From JBOHER01 sp050701115 (lineage in GTDB: Bacteria; Actinomycetota; Actinomycetes; Mycobacteriales; Pseudonocardiaceae): a stretch of DNA of 12,577 bases. Position 1 is the first letter of the stretch; each line of letters starts with the position of its first letter. Below are positions 1 to 6,430 of the stretch, one piece after another. The stretch lies in contig JBOHER010000400.1 in assembly GCA_050701115.1 (NCBI GenBank), positions 1 to 12,577 of the forward strand. Reading direction: 5' to 3'. The position numbers and the translations under genes were made by a program. The notes under the pieces are model-generated. The model was not told the DNA's origin and did not search any database. It saw nothing but the letters and a program-made list of their open reading frames with translations.

Positions 1-2
1 AC

Positions 3-119
3 CGCGAGCAGTGGCAAGCAATCGTGGACGTGCTTGACGGCGACGATTCCCGTCATGATGACGCCATGGACGCACTGACCGCGTCCGCGCCCCAGGGGTG
101 GATAGACGATCAGGACTAG
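3..119 (+). CDS. C-terminal end of an unrecognised protein (5' end outside window)
   Basis: A reading frame is open from the left edge of the window to a TAG at 117-119, giving 38 codons. The peptide is acidic, begins REQWQAIVDVLDG and ends APQGWIDDQD. Codons end mostly in G or C, which suggests genuine coding, and the gene converges on ribBA with a hairpin between them. I do not recognise the family, and a tail this short does not allow one to be named. A chance open frame cannot be excluded. Confidence 0.4.
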   Translation, partial: REQWQAIVDVLDGDDSRHDDAMDALTASAPQGWIDDQD

Positions 120-133
120 GGTGTCACCACTTC

Positions 134-155
134 GGCGCTGGTCAAGCCCAGCGCC
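134..155. terminator. Hairpin between convergent genes
   Basis: GGCGCTGG (134-141) pairs perfectly with CCAGCGCC (148-155) across a six-base loop. It sits between the stop of the left-edge plus-strand gene and the stop of minus-strand ribBA, so a two-way terminator is the natural reading. There is no T tract on either side. Many actinobacterial terminators lack one, but this makes the call less certain. Confidence 0.5.
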
Positions 156-195
156 ATGAGAATCCTCCAACTCCGATAGGACAGGCCCGCAGGCG

Positions 196-1404
196 TCAGG
201 ACGTGGCGCGATCGAGATCGGCCAGGTGGTGGCGCAGCCGGTCCCGCTTGGTGCGCAGATAGCGGATGTTGTGCTCGGTTGGCACGGACTGCAGCGGCAG
301 GCGCTCACGCACTTCGACTCCGTGATCGGTGAGGCCTGCCTGCTTGGCGGGGTTGTTGCTGAGCAGCCGCACGGAGCGGACACCGAGATCGGCGAGCATC
401 TGTGCGCCGACCCCGTACTGCCGAGAGTCGACCGGCAAGCCCAGCGCGAGGTTCGCGTCGACGGTGTCCGCCCCGTGGTCCTGCAATTGGTAGGCGCGCA
501 GCTTGTCCAGCAGCCCGATGCCGCGCCCTTCGTGACCCCGGAGGTAGACCACGACGCCGCGCCGTTCCATGGCCACCGCGCGTATGGCCGCCTCCAACTG
601 GCTGCCGCAGTCGCACCGCAGGGATCCGAGCGCATCGCCGGTCAGGCATTCGGAGTGCAGCCGCACCAGCACGTCCTCGCCTTCGGGCCTGCCGAAGACC
701 AGCGCGAGGTGCTCGGTTCCCGCCACCTCGTCGCGGTATCCGAACGCACGGAACTCACCGAACCGGGTGGGCAGCCGGGTCTCGGCGATCCTGGTCACGG
801 TGCGCTCGACGCGGCGGCGGTAGGCGATCAGGTCCGCGATAGAGATGATCCGCAAACCGTGCTGGTCGGCGAACGTCCTCAGGTCGGGCAGCCGGGCGAC
901 GGAGCCGTCGTCGTGCACGATCTCACCGATGACACCCGCCGGGGACAAGCCGGCCAGTCGGGCGAGGTCGACCGCGGCTTCGGTGTGTCCCGGTCGATCG
1001 AGCACACCCTGCGGCCGCGCGCGCAACGGGAAGACGTGGCCCGGTCGGGTCAGATCCGCCGGGCCGGTGCGCGGGTCGGCGAGCGCTCGGATAGTGGCGG
1101 CCCGATCCGCGGCCGAGATTCCGGTGCTGATCCCCTCGGCGGCGTCCACCGACACCGTGTAGGCGGTCCCTTTCGGATCCTGGTTGACCTGCGTCATCGG
1201 CGGCAGTCGCAGCCGGTCCAGTGCGCTGCCGGTCATCGGTACGCACAGCACGCCGCTGGTGTGCCGGACCATGAAGCCGATGCACTCCGGCGTTGCCTTC
1301 TCGGCGGCCAGCACCAGGTCACCCTCGTTCTCCCGGTCCTCGTCATCGACCACGACGACCATCCGGCCCGCCGCGATCTCGGCCACCGCGAGTTCGATGC
1401 TCAT
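196..1404 (-). CDS. ribBA: Bifunctional DHBP synthase / GTP cyclohydrolase II (riboflavin biosynthesis)
   Basis: The 402-residue protein joins two cytosolic enzymes that commit carbon to riboflavin. The RibB domain (about 1-200) makes 3,4-dihydroxy-2-butanone 4-phosphate from ribulose 5-phosphate. The RibA domain (about 205-390) opens GTP. RibB marks are DDEDRENEGD (20-29), RHTSG (47-51), GHVFPLRA (122-129) and HTEAAVDL (140-147). RibA marks are the zinc cysteines C253, C264 and C266, GHEGRGIGL (290-298) and LLSNNPAK (347-354). Length is normal and no key residue appears lost. The ATG at 1404 is chosen over an in-frame start at 1461 because AAGGAGGTG lies just upstream, and because the 1461 start would overlap the -35 box. 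It is probably an extra copy tied to the flavin-using catabolic genes nearby. That link is inferred from position and the shared promoter element. Confidence 0.96.
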   Translation of the reverse strand: MSIELAVAEIAAGRMVVVVDDEDRENEGDLVLAAEKATPECIGFMVRHTSGVLCVPMTGSALDRLRLPPMTQVNQDPKGTAYTVSVDAAEGISTGISAADRAATIRALADPRTGPADLTRPGHVFPLRARPQGVLDRPGHTEAAVDLARLAGLSPAGVIGEIVHDDGSVARLPDLRTFADQHGLRIISIADLIAYRRRVERTVTRIAETRLPTRFGEFRAFGYRDEVAGTEHLALVFGRPEGEDVLVRLHSECLTGDALGSLRCDCGSQLEAAIRAVAMERRGVVVYLRGHEGRGIGLLDKLRAYQLQDHGADTVDANLALGLPVDSRQYGVGAQMLADLGVRSVRLLSNNPAKQAGLTDHGVEVRERLPLQSVPTEHNIRYLRTKRDRLRHHLADLDRATS

Positions 1405-1425
1405 GCTGACACCTCCTTCGTGATC

Positions 1426-1457
1426 CATACCTATAAGAAATATTTTCGATAGGTATG
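1426..1457. promoter_or_regulatory. Long palindromic operator over the ribBA promoter
   Basis: CATACCTAT (1426-1434) and ATAGGTATG (1449-1457) are perfect nine-base inverted arms. The centre between them is AT-rich and itself carries AAATATTT. Of 16 base pairs in the whole dyad, 13 match. The dyad covers the -10 box, the spacer and the first base of the -35 box, so a dimeric repressor bound here should block transcription. The local IclR-like or PadR-like protein is the likely binder, which is inference. Confidence 0.65.
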
Positions 1458-1461
1458 TCAA
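1433..1461 (-). promoter_or_regulatory. ribBA promoter
   Basis: Read on the minus strand, TTGACA (1461-1456) is followed after 17 bases by TCTTAT (1438-1433), about 30 bases before the ribBA start codon. The -35 box is perfect and the -10 box matches four of six consensus positions. The same layout, TTGACATACCTA then TCTAAA at the same 17-base spacing, is found before the iclR-family gene. Confidence 0.6.
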
Positions 1462-1565
1462 CCGGGAGTCTCAGTCAGTGGGCGGTAAACGTTCACGTCC
1501 CGGAATTCGCGGGCATGGCGGAGTCGTAGTGTTCGTGGTGATGTGATCGGCGGTTTGCTACGGAC

Positions 1566-2231
1566 TCAGCGTGGCGGTTTTGCCTTGGTAGAGCGGGCTT
1601 TCGTTCGCCTCGTCTTCTTGGCGAGCCCGTCCAGATCGGCAAGCAGATCGCGGGCGAAGTCTCGCTCTGCCTGGTAGTAGCGAGTGCACCAGCGCAGCAC
1701 CGCGCCCGGATAGGCCCAGTCCGGATTGGACTCGGCGCCCTCCCGGTCGGCCTCTGCGCGCTCGCGCATCTTCTCCGCGTAGTCGATGTGCTCCTCGAGC
1801 ATCTGGCGTAGCCGCGCGGGCTCGGCAAGGTTGCCCAGCCAGACCCGCAGCATGACGCTGTGTTTGAGCACCGGCGCCTCGACCGGAGCGTCGTTCACCC
1901 AGCGCGCGGCGGCCTCGCGACCGATTGGCGTGATCGCGTACATGCGTTTGCCGCGAAGGCCGTCGTCCTGGGTGATTGTGCGCGATTGCGCGTAGCCGAG
2001 TTTCTCCAGTCGTTTCAGTTCGGCGTAGATCTGGCTGTAGGACGGACTCCAGTAGAAGAACTGCAGGCTCCAGTCGGCCCACTTCTTGAGGTCGTAACCG
2101 GACAGCTCATCCGCGTGCGAGAGCATTCCCAGCACTGCCCAACTCGTCGGTGGCAGGTCGGGAACCTCGGTGGCGCGGTCGTTCTTCCGCTTGGCAGGCT
2201 GGGTCACGGTCGGACTATACCGCTTAGGCAT
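1566..2231 (-). CDS. PadR-family transcriptional regulator
   Basis: The 221-residue protein has a PadR winged-helix domain at about 28-112 (SWAVLGMLSHADELSGYDLKK, SYSQIYAELKRLEKLGY, a basic GKRMYAITPIGREA wing). A C-terminal helical region (about 118-205) resembles the PadR C-terminal dimerisation domain, and the tail is rich in Lys and Arg. PadR proteins are usually repressors relieved by phenolic or other small ligands. It starts 38 bases after the iclR-family stop on the same strand, so the two are probably co-transcribed. The ATG at 2231 lacks a good ribosome site. A GTG at 2207, nine bases past a TATAGT, could instead be a leaderless start. The target is unknown. Confidence 0.88.
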   Translation of the reverse strand: MPKRYSPTVTQPAKRKNDRATEVPDLPPTSWAVLGMLSHADELSGYDLKKWADWSLQFFYWSPSYSQIYAELKRLEKLGYAQSRTITQDDGLRGKRMYAITPIGREAAARWVNDAPVEAPVLKHSVMLRVWLGNLAEPARLRQMLEEHIDYAEKMRERAEADREGAESNPDWAYPGAVLRWCTRYYQAERDFARDLLADLDGLAKKTRRTKARSTKAKPPR

Positions 2232-2269
2232 ACTCTGTGCCCGTCTGCGCCACTGAAGGCGGTGCGCTG

Positions 2270-3103
2270 CTACCGCCACATCTGGTGGCGGGGGAACAGG
2301 GCGCGGCTGGCCTCGCGCGCCACCTCGAGGATCATGCGTGCCAGGCGCTCCATGTTGAGCGCGCGCACCTGGCCAGACAGAGAGAGTGCCGCTGTGGCCG
2401 GTCCCCGTCCCTGCAGCGGTGCGGCGACGCAGGCGATCCCGGTCAGCGATTCCTCGTTGTCGACGGCTACGCCGTGCCGGAGCCGGATCTGGGTCAGTTC
2501 CTGGTGCAGGTCGTCGATATCGCTGATGGTGCGGGGCGTGAATCTGGGCAGCCGGGAGCGGAAGGTGGCATACACGGTGTTCGGGTCCAACGAGGCGAGC
2601 ATGGCTTTGCCCACCGCGGTGCTGTGGGCAGGCATCCGGCCGCCCAGTCGCGTCGGCAGGTTCGCGGCGAATCGTCCGCCCGCCTTGTCGAGATAGACCA
2701 CCTCCCGGCCGTCCAGTACGGCGAGATGCCCGACCAGGCCGGTGCGCTGGCACAGCTCGTGCAACAGCGGATTGACCACGTCGCGGACCTCGCTGTGATC
2801 AGCGGCGAGACCACCCAGCTCCAGGGGCCGCATACCGAGGCGGTAGCCACCCGCTGAGTGCGCCAGCCAGCGCAGCCGGATCATCTGGTCGAGGATGCGG
2901 TGCACCGTCGAGCGGGGCAGGCCGGTGCGTTCGGCAAGGGCCAGCAGCGTCAGGGTCGGTGTCGCGGAATCGAATGCGTCGAGGATCAGCGTCATCCGCT
3001 CGATCATCGAGGCGGGCGCTGAGGCCGATCGGACCACCGGCGGACGCTCCCGTCCGGCGAAGGGGTCGTCCGACGGGGCTTCGACCATCACTGGGACCGT
3101 CAC
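2270..3103 (-). CDS. IclR-family transcriptional regulator
   Basis: The 277-residue protein has an N-terminal winged helix-turn-helix (about 32-95, with LTLLALAERTGLPRSTVHRI as the HTH core). An IclR effector domain follows (about 105-270), including AHSTAVGKAMLA (159-170) and a C-terminal DNEESLTGIACVAAPL stretch (215-230). Family members respond to aromatic acids and other catabolic intermediates and commonly control neighbouring degradation operons. The GTG start at 3103 follows GGAGGTG at ideal spacing. It is divergent from the steroid-type operon that starts at 3378, so it is the first candidate for that operon's regulator. It shares a promoter element with ribBA, which suggests autoregulation plus control of ribBA. 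The ligand is unknown. Confidence 0.92.
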   Translation of the reverse strand: MTVPVMVEAPSDDPFAGRERPPVVRSASAPASMIERMTLILDAFDSATPTLTLLALAERTGLPRSTVHRILDQMIRLRWLAHSAGGYRLGMRPLELGGLAADHSEVRDVVNPLLHELCQRTGLVGHLAVLDGREVVYLDKAGGRFAANLPTRLGGRMPAHSTAVGKAMLASLDPNTVYATFRSRLPRFTPRTISDIDDLHQELTQIRLRHGVAVDNEESLTGIACVAAPLQGRGPATAALSLSGQVRALNMERLARMILEVAREASRALFPRHQMWR

Positions 3104-3129
3104 GTGCCACCTCCATGTGTTGTATGAAG

Positions 3130-3158
3130 TTTAGAAGTATGTCTACTAGGTATGTCAA
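3130..3158 (-). promoter_or_regulatory. iclR-family gene promoter with direct repeat
   Basis: On the minus strand TTGACA (3158-3153) and TCTAAA (3135-3130) are 17 bases apart. The 12 bases TTGACATACCTA are identical to those at the ribBA promoter, and nine more positions agree over the next 19 bases. On the plus strand GTATGTC occurs twice (3137-3143 and 3150-3156), a 13-base direct repeat. The second arm of the ribBA palindrome is not kept here. Confidence 0.6.
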
Positions 3159-3172
3159 GCCCTGGCGATGAG

Positions 3173-3215
3173 GTGATGGGGAGAAGAACGGCCTGGCGGC
3201 CGTGCTCCCCATCAC
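3173..3215. other. Strong bulged hairpin in the divergent intergenic region
   Basis: GTGATGGGGAG (3173-3183) pairs perfectly with CTCCCCATCAC (3205-3215). Inside it ACGGCC (3188-3193) pairs with GGCCGT (3198-3203) around a TGGC loop. Seventeen base pairs are interrupted only by a four-versus-one-base internal loop. It lies upstream of both divergent promoters, is not followed by a T tract, and codes for nothing evident. It could be an insulator or terminator, a large protein-binding dyad, or a mobile-element remnant. Confidence 0.55.
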
Positions 3216-3295
3216 AGTGGCCTCTCTCGGCGCCGAACGAATCCCGGCAACTACGTAGGCGCTACGGATCTCCTCCCGCTGGCCGGACTTCGGCC

Positions 3296-3325
3296 TTGAC
3301 AGCGGAGAAGTCGGGTGCCTGTAAT
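3296..3325 (+). promoter_or_regulatory. Probable promoter of the steroid-type operon
   Basis: TTGACA (3296-3301) is followed after 18 bases by TGTAAT (3320-3325), about 50 bases before the first gene's ATG at 3378. The leader carries an AT-rich stretch (AGATATAT, then AGAAATAATTCGG) that partly resembles AGAAATATTTTCG within the ribBA dyad. A regulator may therefore bind here too, but that similarity is short. Confidence 0.45.
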
Positions 3326-3377
3326 GTTCATGACGAGTAGATATATGCCGGATAGAAATAATTCGGAGGTCGGCCGC

Positions 3378-3884
3378 ATGGAGACCGCACTGCGGGTGGA
3401 CACCGCGCCAAGCGAGGTCAATCGCATGAAGTCGGTGCTCGGCCGGTTCTGCACCGGCGTCACCGTCATCACCGCCCTGCGCGAGGGCGAGCCCGTCGGC
3501 TTCGCCTGCCAGTCATTCTCGGCGCTGTCGCTCGAACCGCCCTACATCTGCATCTGTCCCGGCAGAACGTCCACCACCTGGCCCCTGATCAGGGAGGTCG
3601 GCGAATTCTGCGTGAACATCCTGACTGTCGCCCAGGAGGAGCAGTGCCGGGCGTTCGCGAAGAGCGGATCGGACAAGTTCGCCGGCTCACGGTGGACCTC
3701 ATCGCCCAACGGGTCACCGCTGCTGGAAGGGTCCATGGCCTGGATCGACTGCGCGCTGGAGCGTGAGGTCGACGGCGGTGATCACACGATCGCGATTGCC
3801 CGCGTCACAGACCTGTCCGTGCAGCGGGACGCGCCGCCGCTGTTGTTCTACCGGTCCGCCTTCGGCCGAATGGAGGCGTCGTGA
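3378..3884 (+). CDS. hsaB: HsaB-like flavin reductase (small component of two-component monooxygenase)
   Basis: The 168-residue protein belongs to the flavin-reductase-like (HpaC/HsaB) family, which reduces free FMN or FAD with NAD(P)H and hands it to a partner oxygenase. Family marks are VLGRFCTGVTVIT (20-32), PVGFACQSFSALSLEPP (39-55), FCVNIL (77-82), DKFAG (99-103) and GGDH (133-136). These closely follow mycobacterial HsaB, the partner of the 3-HSA hydroxylase HsaA in steroid breakdown. The ATG at 3378 is chosen because GGAGG lies eight bases upstream; an in-frame start at 3315 is unlikely because it overlaps the promoter. It opens the plus-strand operon. No HsaA-type oxygenase is present in this window, so its partner must be elsewhere or differ. 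Confidence 0.88.
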   Translation: METALRVDTAPSEVNRMKSVLGRFCTGVTVITALREGEPVGFACQSFSALSLEPPYICICPGRTSTTWPLIREVGEFCVNILTVAQEEQCRAFAKSGSDKFAGSRWTSSPNGSPLLEGSMAWIDCALEREVDGGDHTIAIARVTDLSVQRDAPPLLFYRSAFGRMEAS

Positions 3885-3976
3885 GTGATCTCCCGGTCAG
3901 TGGGACTAACGCTTTCCGCGCCGCGGGGCGGACCCGAAGGATCGAAGCAACCCCGAGAGGTCGTGGAGGAAACGCG

Positions 3977-5149
3977 ATGAGTCAGGTGAGCACGACCAAC
4001 GGCGCTATCGACACCGACTGCGAAGTCCGGGTGATCGATGCCGGTGCTCCGCAGGCCAGGTACGCGCGGGGCTGGCACTGCCTCGGCCTCGCCGACACAT
4101 TCAAGGACGGTAAACCGCACGCCATCACCGCGTTCGGCACCGAACTGGTGGTGTTCCAAGGAGCCGACGGCACGCTCAACGTGCTCAACGCCTACTGCCC
4201 GCACATGGGAGGCAACCTCGCCGACGGACAGGTCAAGGGCAACACCATCGCGTGCCCGTTCCACGACTGGCGGTGGAGCGGCAACGGCCGCTGCGCCGAG
4301 ATCCCGTATGCCCGCCGGGTGCCGCCGCTGGCGCGCACAAGAGTCTGGCACACGGTGGAGGAGAACAAGCAACTGTTCGTCTGGCACGACCCGGAGGGCA
4401 ATCCGCCGCCGTCGGAGATCACCGTTCCGCGCATCGAGGGCGCGTTCTCCGGCGAGTGGAGCGACTGGACATGGAACCAGCTGACGATCGACGGTGCCAA
4501 TTGCCGCGAAGTCATCGACAACGTCGTGGACATGGCGCACTTCTTCTACGTCCACTACGCGTTCCCGACCTACTTCAAAAATGTCTTCGAGGGCAACATC
4601 GCCAGCCAGTACATGACATCGATCGGACGGGATGACGTGCAGGGCGAAATCGCCAAGGCCGCTGGCGGGAAGAACATCCTTCGCTCCGAAGCCTCCTACT
4701 ACGGCCCCTCCTACATGATCGACCACCTGTGGAACGAGGTCGGGAACATCACGGTGGAGGCAGTGTTGATCAACTGCCACTACCCGGTCTCCCCGACCAG
4801 CTTCGTGCTCCAGTGGGGCGCGATCGTGAAGAAGCGGCCCGGGCTGCCCGGAGAGGAGGCCGACGCGATGGCGGCCCGGTTCGCCGGCGGACTGGGTAAG
4901 GGTTTCGAACAGGACGTCGCCATCTGGAAGCGCAAGACCCGGATCGACAACCCGTTGTTGTGCGAGGAGGACGGCCCGGTGTATCAGCTGCGGCGCTGGT
5001 ACGAGCAGTTCTACGTCGACGTCGAGAATGTCACCGGCGAGATGACCCGCCGGTTCGAGTTCGAAGTGGACACCACGCGCGCTGTGAGCGCCTGGGAAGC
5101 TGAAGTCGCGGAGAATCTGGCCAAGCGGCCTGCCGAGACCGGGGCGTGA
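3977..5149 (+). CDS. kshA: 3-ketosteroid 9alpha-hydroxylase, Rieske oxygenase component (KshA-like)
   Basis: The 390-residue protein is a Rieske non-haem iron oxygenase closely resembling actinobacterial KshA, which 9alpha-hydroxylates androstadienedione-type steroids and triggers ring-B opening. The Rieske site is C74-x-H76 with C93-x2-H96. The mononuclear iron ligands are H188, H193 and probably D313, with the bridging D185 in DNVVDMAHFF. NVFEGNIASQY, INCHYPV and WYEQFYVDVE match family blocks as I recall them. Length is normal (KshA about 385). The ATG at 3977 has GGAGGA six bases upstream. A GTG at 3881 overlapping the hsaB stop would add 32 unusual residues. It should receive electrons from the KshB-like reductase downstream. 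Exact substrate cannot be read from sequence. Confidence 0.93.
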   Translation: MSQVSTTNGAIDTDCEVRVIDAGAPQARYARGWHCLGLADTFKDGKPHAITAFGTELVVFQGADGTLNVLNAYCPHMGGNLADGQVKGNTIACPFHDWRWSGNGRCAEIPYARRVPPLARTRVWHTVEENKQLFVWHDPEGNPPPSEITVPRIEGAFSGEWSDWTWNQLTIDGANCREVIDNVVDMAHFFYVHYAFPTYFKNVFEGNIASQYMTSIGRDDVQGEIAKAAGGKNILRSEASYYGPSYMIDHLWNEVGNITVEAVLINCHYPVSPTSFVLQWGAIVKKRPGLPGEEADAMAARFAGGLGKGFEQDVAIWKRKTRIDNPLLCEEDGPVYQLRRWYEQFYVDVENVTGEMTRRFEFEVDTTRAVSAWEAEVAENLAKRPAETGA

Positions 5150-5153
5150 GGCC

Positions 5154-5408
5154 GTGCAGCCGGTCGAGTGCCAGATATGCGAAACCTCCGTCCTGGTGGA
5201 GAAGAACAGCCTCGCGCACACCAGCATCCAGTGGACCTCGATAGCGGGCAGCAGCTGCACCGAGTTCGCCGCAATGGTCGCGGAAGGCTCCGACAGTGCG
5301 CTCATTCCCACCTGCGTCCACCTGCGCGACAGCATCGAGCGTGCGGTAGCCGACGGTGCGCTCGACGTGCTCGACGCTCCGTTACGGAGTGGGCATGCCG
5401 GCCGCTGA
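5154..5408 (+). CDS. Small four-cysteine protein between kshA and kshB, function unknown
   Basis: An 84-residue frame starts with GTG four bases after the kshA stop and ends inside the start of kshB, a 14-base overlap. Nearly all codons end in G or C, as in its neighbours, which argues for real coding. The peptide holds a C6-x2-C9 pair and two more cysteines (C35, C54), plus H22 and H56. That pattern could bind zinc or iron, or could be redox active. It has no signal peptide or membrane segment. Tight packing suggests translational coupling with kshA and kshB and a role beside the hydroxylase. I do not recognise a named family. The weak ribosome site (GTGAGG) leaves the start less certain. 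Confidence 0.72.
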   Translation: MQPVECQICETSVLVEKNSLAHTSIQWTSIAGSSCTEFAAMVAEGSDSALIPTCVHLRDSIERAVADGALDVLDAPLRSGHAGR

Positions 5409-6414
5409 TATTCACCAACTGCGCGTCGCTGAGGTCATCCGCGAGACTCATGATGCGTATTCGCTGATCTTCGACGTGCCACCCGGCTTCGCTTATCAGC
5501 CGGGGCAATTCCTGACCTTGCGGATTCCACATGGCGCGGGCACGCTGGCGCGCTGTTACTCACTGGCCAGCTCTCCCCATGACGGAGGTGCGCCGAAGGT
5601 TACCGTTAAGCGCGTCGCGGACGGCCGCGCCTCGAACTGGATCTGCGACAACGTGATGGCAGGGTCCATTATGGACATTCTGCCGCCGTCAGGTGTGTTC
5701 ACGCCTCGTTCGTTTGACGGCGACCTTCTACTGTTCGCGGGGGGCAGCGGCATCACCCCGGTGATCTCGATCGGGAAGTCCGCGCTGTCGCAGGGCACCG
5801 GCCAGGTCATGTTGGTCTATGCCAACCGCGATGAGCGATCGGTGATCTTCCGCGACGAACTCAACGCGTTGGCGCAGGCACACCCCGAGCGGCTGGTGGT
5901 CATCCACTGGCTGGAAAGCGTGCAGGGCCTGCCGACAACGCGCCAGTTGCAGCGGCTCGCCGCTCCGTTCACCGGCCGTGCGGCGTTCGTGTGCGGGCCG
6001 GGTCCGTTCATGCGGGCGGTGGAGGAGGCCCTCGGCGAGCTCGGCGTGCCGCGCGAACGCATTCATGTGGAGCGGTTCATCTCGCTGTCAGGTGATCCGT
6101 TCACCGCCACATCCACGGATACCGCGGAAGTCGCTGACGATTGCGTCTCGGTCGAGGTGGAGCTGGACGGTGATACTCACACCTATCCATGGCCCCGCAG
6201 CACACCCCTGCTCGACTTGCTACTCGCCAAAGGCCTTGATGCGCCGTACTCGTGCCGCGAGGGGGCCTGCAGTGCGTGTGCCTGCCGGGTTACCGACGGC
6301 GAGGTCAAGATGCTCCGCAACGAGGTGCTCGAGGAATCCGACCTCGCCGAGGGATACGTGCTGGCCTGCCAGGCGGTTCCGCTGAGCGAGACGGTGAAAG
6401 TCAGTTACTCATAA
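5395..6414 (+). CDS. kshB: 3-ketosteroid 9alpha-hydroxylase reductase component (KshB-like)
   Basis: The 339-residue protein is an FAD/[2Fe-2S] oxidoreductase that passes electrons from NADH to the Rieske oxygenase. Domain order is FAD-binding (about 8-105, RCYSL at 53-57), NAD-binding (about 108-225, AGGSGITP at 115-122 and CGPGPFM at 200-206), then a plant-type ferredoxin (about 250-339) with cluster cysteines C287, C292, C295 and C325. This order and block sequences such as GQVMLVYANRDERSVIF fit actinobacterial KshB. The ATG at 5395 follows GGAG by five bases and lies within the end of the small upstream gene. The reverse frame order and lack of an oxygenase domain rule out a P450 fusion. 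Confidence 0.93.
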   Translation: MPAADIHQLRVAEVIRETHDAYSLIFDVPPGFAYQPGQFLTLRIPHGAGTLARCYSLASSPHDGGAPKVTVKRVADGRASNWICDNVMAGSIMDILPPSGVFTPRSFDGDLLLFAGGSGITPVISIGKSALSQGTGQVMLVYANRDERSVIFRDELNALAQAHPERLVVIHWLESVQGLPTTRQLQRLAAPFTGRAAFVCGPGPFMRAVEEALGELGVPRERIHVERFISLSGDPFTATSTDTAEVADDCVSVEVELDGDTHTYPWPRSTPLLDLLLAKGLDAPYSCREGACSACACRVTDGEVKMLRNEVLEESDLAEGYVLACQAVPLSETVKVSYS

Positions 6415-6430
6415 CGAAAGGAAGACCGGC

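Noticed and set aside
226..1452. Long plus-strand frame of 408 codons across ribBA
   Set aside because: It is exactly antisense to ribBA, whose motifs are unmistakable. Long antisense frames are normal in GC-rich genes.
1486..1497. GTAAACGTTCAC as a KstR-type steroid operator
   Set aside because: The known KstR motif has two bases between AAC and GTT. Here they abut, and the dyad is imperfect.
1405..1565. FMN riboswitch in the ribBA upstream region
   Set aside because: The leader after the likely transcription start is only about 20 bases, too short for an RFN element, and none of its conserved blocks are visible.
2232..2753. N-terminal extension of the PadR-family frame to 395 residues
   Set aside because: The extension runs off-frame through the iclR-family gene; PadR similarity begins only after the ATG at 2231.
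3848..5335. Minus-strand frame of 495 codons across kshA
   Set aside because: Antisense to kshA and the small cysteine protein, with no domain-like features.
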